Assembly: GCA_902475285.1 (NCBI GenBank)
Contig: CABRZA010000127.1
Location: forward strand, 1-7,296
From: an uncultured Porphyromonadaceae bacterium
GTDB lineage: Bacteria > Bacteroidota > Bacteroidia > Bacteroidales > Muribaculaceae
Direction of reading: 5' to 3'
DNA length: 7,296 bases
Part shown: positions 4,312-7,296 of the stretch, piece after piece
Position numbering within the stretch: position 1 is the stretch's first letter
How the letters are laid out: the number at the start of each line of letters is the position of its first letter
Translations under genes and position numbers: made by a program
The notes under the pieces: generated by a model
What the model was told of the DNA's origin: nothing
Seen by the model: the letters and a program-made list of their open reading frames with translations, nothing else
Databases searched by the model: none

Positions 4312-6207
4312 ATGAGAAAATGGCGCATTGAGGACAGCGAGGAGCTGTACAACATCCCCGGCTGGGGCCGCAACTACTTTTCGGTGAACGAAAAGGGGCA
4401 TATCACCGTCACGCCCCGCGCGGGTTATGTCTCGGTCGACCTCAAGGACGTGATGGACGAGCTGCAGGTGCGCGACGTGTCGGCGCCGGTGCTCCTCCGT
4501 TTCCCCGACATCCTCGACAACCGCATCGAGAAGATTTCCAATTGCTTCCGCCAGGCGTCGGAGACCTACAACTACCAAGCCTCCAACTACATGATTTACC
4601 CCATCAAGGTCAACCAGATGCGCCAGGTGGTGGAGGAAATCGTGAGCTACGGCAAGAAGTTCAACATCGGTCTCGAAGCGGGTTCCAAACCCGAGCTCCA
4701 CGCCGTGCTGGCCACCAACATCGCCGAGAACGCGCTCATAATCTGCAACGGCTACAAGGACGAGAGCTACATCGAGCTGGCGCTCCTGGCCCAGAAGATG
4801 GGGCGCCACATATATATAGTGGTCGAGAAGCTCAACGAGCTGCGTATGATAGCCGACATTGCCAAGCGCCTCAAGGTGCGTCCCAATGTGGGCATACGCA
4901 TCAAGCTTTCGAGCACGGGCGCCGGAAAGTGGAGCGAGAGCGGCGGCGACCAGAGCAAGTTCGGCCTCAACTCCTCCGAACTCCTCGAGGCCCTCGACTT
5001 CCTCGAACGCCGCGACATGAAGGACTGCCTCAAACTCATCCACTTCCATATAGGCAGCCAAATCAACAAAATACGCGTCATCAAGAACGCCCTGCGCGAG
5101 GCCACGCAGTTCTATGTGCAGCTCAGCGCCCTGGGCTACGGCGTGGAGTTCATCGACATAGGCGGCGGTCTGGGCGTCGACTACGACGGCACGCGCAGCT
5201 CGTCGAGCGAGAGCTCGATGAACTACTCCATCCAGGAGTACGCCAACGACGCCGTGTCGGCCATCGTCGACGTGTGCGAGAAGAACGGCCTCCGCCAGCC
5301 CAACATCATCACCGAGAGCGGTCGCTCGCTCACCGCGCACCACTCGGTGCTCATCTTCGAGGTCCTCGAAACAACCCGCCTCCCCGAGTGGCGCGACAAT
5401 GAGGTGCTCGACGCCGACGCCCACGAGCTTGCCAAGGAACTCTACGAGATATGGGACCGCCTCGACAGCCAGCGACTCTTCGAGAGCTGGCACGACGCCT
5501 TGCAGATTCGCGAGGAGGCACTCGACCGCTTCAGCTTCGGTCTGCTCGACCTCAAGACGCGCGCGCAGATTGAGAAGCTCTTCTGGAGCATAGCCCGCGA
5601 GGTTGGCGAGATTGCCGCCACCATGAAGCACGTGCCCGAGGACCTGCGCAAGATTGCGAAGATGATCCCCGACAAGTACTTCTGCAACTTCTCGCTCTTC
5701 CAGAGCCTCCCCGACTCCTGGGCCATCGACCAGCTATTCCCCATAGTGCCGGTGAGCCGCCTCGACGAGAAGCCCACGCGCACATGCACCATTCAGGACA
5801 TCACCTGCGACTCCGACGGCAAGATTGCCAACTTTATATCGCCGCAGGGCACATCCAACTCGCTCCCCGTGCATGCCCTCCGGCAGGGCGAGTCGTACTA
5901 TCTCGCCGTTTTCCTCGTGGGCGCCTATCAGGAGATACTCGGCGACATGCACAACCTCTTCGGCGATACCAACGCCGTACATATCAGCGTGTTCAAGGAC
6001 CACTACGAAATTGACCAGATTATAGCCGGCGAGAGCGTCGACGAGGTGCTCGACTATGTTCAGTACAATCCCAAGAAGCTCGTACGCAACCTCGAGACGT
6101 GGGTTACGGCATCGATGAAGGCCGGCACCATCACCCCCGAGGAGGGCCGCGACTTCATCAGCACCTACCGCGCCGGCCTCTTCGGCTACACATATCTCGA
6201 AAAATGA
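4312..6207 (+). CDS. speA: Biosynthetic arginine decarboxylase (PLP-dependent)
   Basis: This 631-residue enzyme is of normal length for the family. It converts arginine to agmatine and CO2; in many gut Bacteroidales agmatine is then taken through N-carbamoylputrescine to putrescine and spermidine. The alanine-racemase-like barrel carries the PLP lysine, Lys99, in Tyr-Pro-Ile-Lys-Val-Asn-Gln (96-102). His-Phe-His-Ile-Gly-Ser-Gln follows at 244-250, the phosphate-binding Gly-Gly-Gly-Leu-Gly-Val-Asp-Tyr-Asp-Gly at 284-293, and Glu-Ser-Gly-Arg at 335-338. A helical insertion of about 100 residues comes next. The C-terminal beta domain has Cys499-Asp-Ser-Asp-Gly, the second active-site motif of the partner subunit. 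All key residues are intact. The stop overlaps the truA start as ATGA. Confidence 0.97.
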   Translation: MRKWRIEDSEELYNIPGWGRNYFSVNEKGHITVTPRAGYVSVDLKDVMDELQVRDVSAPVLLRFPDILDNRIEKISNCFRQASETYNYQASNYMIYPIKVNQMRQVVEEIVSYGKKFNIGLEAGSKPELHAVLATNIAENALIICNGYKDESYIELALLAQKMGRHIYIVVEKLNELRMIADIAKRLKVRPNVGIRIKLSSTGAGKWSESGGDQSKFGLNSSELLEALDFLERRDMKDCLKLIHFHIGSQINKIRVIKNALREATQFYVQLSALGYGVEFIDIGGGLGVDYDGTRSSSSESSMNYSIQEYANDAVSAIVDVCEKNGLRQPNIITESGRSLTAHHSVLIFEVLETTRLPEWRDNEVLDADAHELAKELYEIWDRLDSQRLFESWHDALQIREEALDRFSFGLLDLKTRAQIEKLFWSIAREVGEIAATMKHVPEDLRKIAKMIPDKYFCNFSLFQSLPDSWAIDQLFPIVPVSRLDEKPTRTCTIQDITCDSDGKIANFISPQGTSNSLPVHALRQGESYYLAVFLVGAYQEILGDMHNLFGDTNAVHISVFKDHYEIDQIIAGESVDEVLDYVQYNPKKLVRNLETWVTASMKAGTITPEEGRDFISTYRAGLFGYTYLEK

Positions 6208-6968
6208 GCCGCCGGCGCTTCATGCGGCTCTCCTACCTCGGCGGACCCTATGCCGGATGGCAGGTGCAGCCGGGGCAGACCACCGTGCAGGGCGAGCTTG
6301 AGCGCGCCCTCGGCACCCTCCTGCGCACTACCACGCCCGTTACGGGCGCCGGGCGCACCGATGCCGGCGTGAACGCGCACTGCATGGTGGCCCATTTCGA
6401 TACGGACGACCGTGTCGACTTCGACGGCCGCCTCCTCCACTCCCTCAACAGCATGCTCGGCCCCGCCATAGCCGTGCACGAAGTCTACGACGTGCGCCCC
6501 GATGCCCACGCCCGCTTCGACGCCACCCAGCGCGCCTACCGCTACTTCGTAACCACCGCAAAGACCCCCTTCGCCCGTGGCCTCGCCTGGCAGGCGCCCC
6601 CGACTCTCGACTTCGACGCCATGAACGAAGCCGCCGCCCTGCTGCTTACTGTGAGCGACTTCACCTCCTTCGCCAAGCTCCACTCCGACGCGAAGACCAA
6701 CATCTGCCGCCTCGACTCCGCCGCCTGGCGCCGCATCTCCGCCGACGGGGTCGATGCATGGTATTTTGAAATCCGCGCCGACCGCTTCCTGCGCAACATG
6801 GTGCGCGCCGTGGTGGGAACATTGGTCGACGTAGGCCGCGGCAAAATGCCCCCCGCCGCCGTCCTCGACGTGGCCGCACGCCGCGACCGCTGCGCCGCCG
6901 GCACCTCCATGCCCGGCGAACCCCTCTTCCTCTGGGACATCGCCTACCCCGCCGACATCCGCATCTGA
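6204..6968 (+). CDS. truA: tRNA pseudouridine(38-40) synthase
   Basis: This 254-residue protein isomerises uridines 38, 39 and 40 in the tRNA anticodon stem-loop to pseudouridine. The catalytic Asp53 is in Gly-Ala-Gly-Arg-Thr-Asp-Ala-Gly-Val (48-56). Upstream, Tyr-Leu-Gly-Gly-Pro-Tyr-Ala-Gly-Trp-Gln and Thr-Val-Gln-Gly-Glu-Leu-Glu are typical of TruA, as is Arg-Phe-Asp-Ala-Thr-Gln-Arg-Ala-Tyr-Arg-Tyr later. The C-terminal Phe-Leu-Arg-Asn-Met-Val-Arg block is also present. I chose the ATG at 6204, which overlaps the speA stop (ATGA). An ATG at 6222 just before the conserved core is the alternative. A longer frame back to 6099 would lie wholly inside speA and has no support. The overlap implies translational coupling with speA; no separate promoter is evident. 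Confidence 0.96.
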   Translation: MSRRRFMRLSYLGGPYAGWQVQPGQTTVQGELERALGTLLRTTTPVTGAGRTDAGVNAHCMVAHFDTDDRVDFDGRLLHSLNSMLGPAIAVHEVYDVRPDAHARFDATQRAYRYFVTTAKTPFARGLAWQAPPTLDFDAMNEAAALLLTVSDFTSFAKLHSDAKTNICRLDSAAWRRISADGVDAWYFEIRADRFLRNMVRAVVGTLVDVGRGKMPPAAVLDVAARRDRCAAGTSMPGEPLFLWDIAYPADIRI

Positions 6969-6977
6969 CCCTTTGTA

Positions 6978-7013
6978 GCTCCGTCCGAACAAGAATGCTG
7001 TTTGTTGCGGAGC
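6978..7013 (+). terminator. Weak hairpin after truA, possible terminator
   Basis: GCTCCG (6978-6983) pairs with CGGAGC (7008-7013), and AACAA (6988-6992) with TTGTT (7002-7006) inside it, leaving an asymmetric bulge. The nearest T run (7034-7039) is about 20 nt further on, so termination by this hairpin alone is doubtful. Confidence 0.35.
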
Positions 7014-7048
7014 GATTCATTTCTGTCCAAAACTTTTTTGCGAGAGTG

Positions 7049-7080
7049 TTTGTTGTTGTAATACAAATGTAGTAACTTTG
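7049..7080 (+). promoter_or_regulatory. Promoter and candidate operator of the antitoxin gene
   Basis: TTTG (7049-7052), a 20-bp spacer and TAACTTTG (7073-7080) make the best Bacteroidetes promoter in the window. Between the boxes lies the inverted repeat TTGTA-A-TACAA (7056-7066). The 8-bp palindrome ATTGCAAT (7092-7099) touches the start codon. Both are well placed for binding by the ribbon-helix-helix product, as is usual for self-regulated toxin-antitoxin units. Confidence 0.7.
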
Positions 7081-7099
7081 CAGTATAAATCATTGCAAT

Positions 7100-7296
7100 A
7101 TGGATATAGCTCTCCCTAAAAAGAACCAAAGTTTCCGCCTGCCGGTGGAATTGATCGAGCGTCTGCGACTGCTTGCCAAGCGCCAGAACCGCAGCCTCAA
7201 CAACTTCGTTGAGACATTGCTTCTCGACGCCGTATACAACGAACCCAACGATGTCACGCTCGAGGCAATGAAAGAGGCTCAAAGCGGTTTTCTGCG
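7100..7296 (+). CDS. Ribbon-helix-helix antitoxin-like protein, 3' end cut by the window
   Basis: The 65 complete codons stay open to the window edge. After Met-Asp-Ile-Ala-Leu-Pro-Lys-Lys-Asn comes the ribbon Gln-Ser-Phe-Arg-Leu-Pro, then helix 1 (Val-Glu-Leu-Ile-Glu-Arg-Leu-Arg-Leu-Leu-Ala-Lys). The turn Asn-Arg-Ser-Leu-Asn-Asn and helix 2 (Phe-Val-Glu-Thr-Leu-Leu-Leu-Asp) complete an Arc/MetJ-type DNA-binding fold. The following Thr-Leu-Glu-Ala-Met-Lys-Glu-Ala-Gln-Ser-Gly resembles the start of RelB/DinJ-type antitoxin tails, which neutralise a RelE/YafQ-type toxin. The promoter lies about 14 nt upstream of the ATG and contains dyads suitable for autoregulation. A toxin gene is expected just past the right edge but is not seen. 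Another RHH regulator without a toxin is the alternative. Confidence 0.75.
   Translation, partial: MDIALPKKNQSFRLPVELIERLRLLAKRQNRSLNNFVETLLLDAVYNEPNDVTLEAMKEAQSGFL

Noticed and set aside
4246..5631. A 461-codon antisense ORF opposite speA
   Set aside because: It is a shadow of the GC-rich codon pattern of speA, whose motifs are all intact. The translation is low-complexity (Val/Leu/Glu/His/Ala) with no recognisable domain.
6186..6992. A 268-codon antisense ORF opposite truA
   Set aside because: It is Gly/Val/Ala/His-rich shadow coding opposite an intact truA with its catalytic motif.
1..7296. CRISPR arrays, tRNA or rRNA genes, integrase or phage structural genes
   Set aside because: No regularly spaced repeats, no cloverleaf or rRNA-like sequence and no such proteins were seen.

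Overview
The window looks like a chromosomal segment of a GC-rich gut-type Bacteroidales bacterium; Muribaculaceae or a relative is a guess. The reasons are promoters of the Bacteroidetes type (TAnnTTTG at about -7, sometimes TTTG near -33), no clear Shine-Dalgarno sequences, GC-rich coding regions with AT-rich gaps, and typical Bacteroidales families: a DUF5053-like protein, a split ThrE exporter, a biosynthetic arginine decarboxylase and a ribbon-helix-helix antitoxin.

Layout. The left edge (3-242, +) holds the 3' end of a DUF5053-like gene. Facing it is a LysR-type regulator (335-1240, -). Next come three minus-strand genes that overlap end to end (2886-1456): a small one-helix membrane protein with an Asp-rich tail, then the N-terminal (ThrE/DUF1212) and C-terminal (DUF3815) halves of a threonine/serine-type exporter. 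Across a 168-bp divergent gap with CGATA inverted repeats lies a YkvA/DUF1232 membrane protein (3055-3450, +), followed by a strong rho-independent terminator.

The stretch 3451-3768 has no conventional gene. It holds the terminator, a second perfect hairpin (13-bp stem), a 26-codon ORF with a signal-peptide-like start and a Cys-Cys-Cys/Tyr-rich core, and two degenerate 30-bp direct repeats. This is the least explained part of the window.

The right half is a plus-strand housekeeping block: a low-molecular-weight protein-tyrosine phosphatase (3769-4266), speA arginine decarboxylase (4312-6207) and truA tRNA pseudouridine synthase (6204-6968). speA and truA overlap by ATGA and are probably co-translated. 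SpeA would make agmatine for putrescine/spermidine synthesis and TruA would modify the tRNA anticodon arm. The right edge holds the start of a probable type II antitoxin gene (7100 onward) with a well-formed promoter and dyads in the operator position; its toxin should lie just outside.

Most of the window is ordinary core genome. The best candidates for something undescribed are the hairpin/mini-ORF/repeat region and the repeated GTTACT elements around the LysR promoter.
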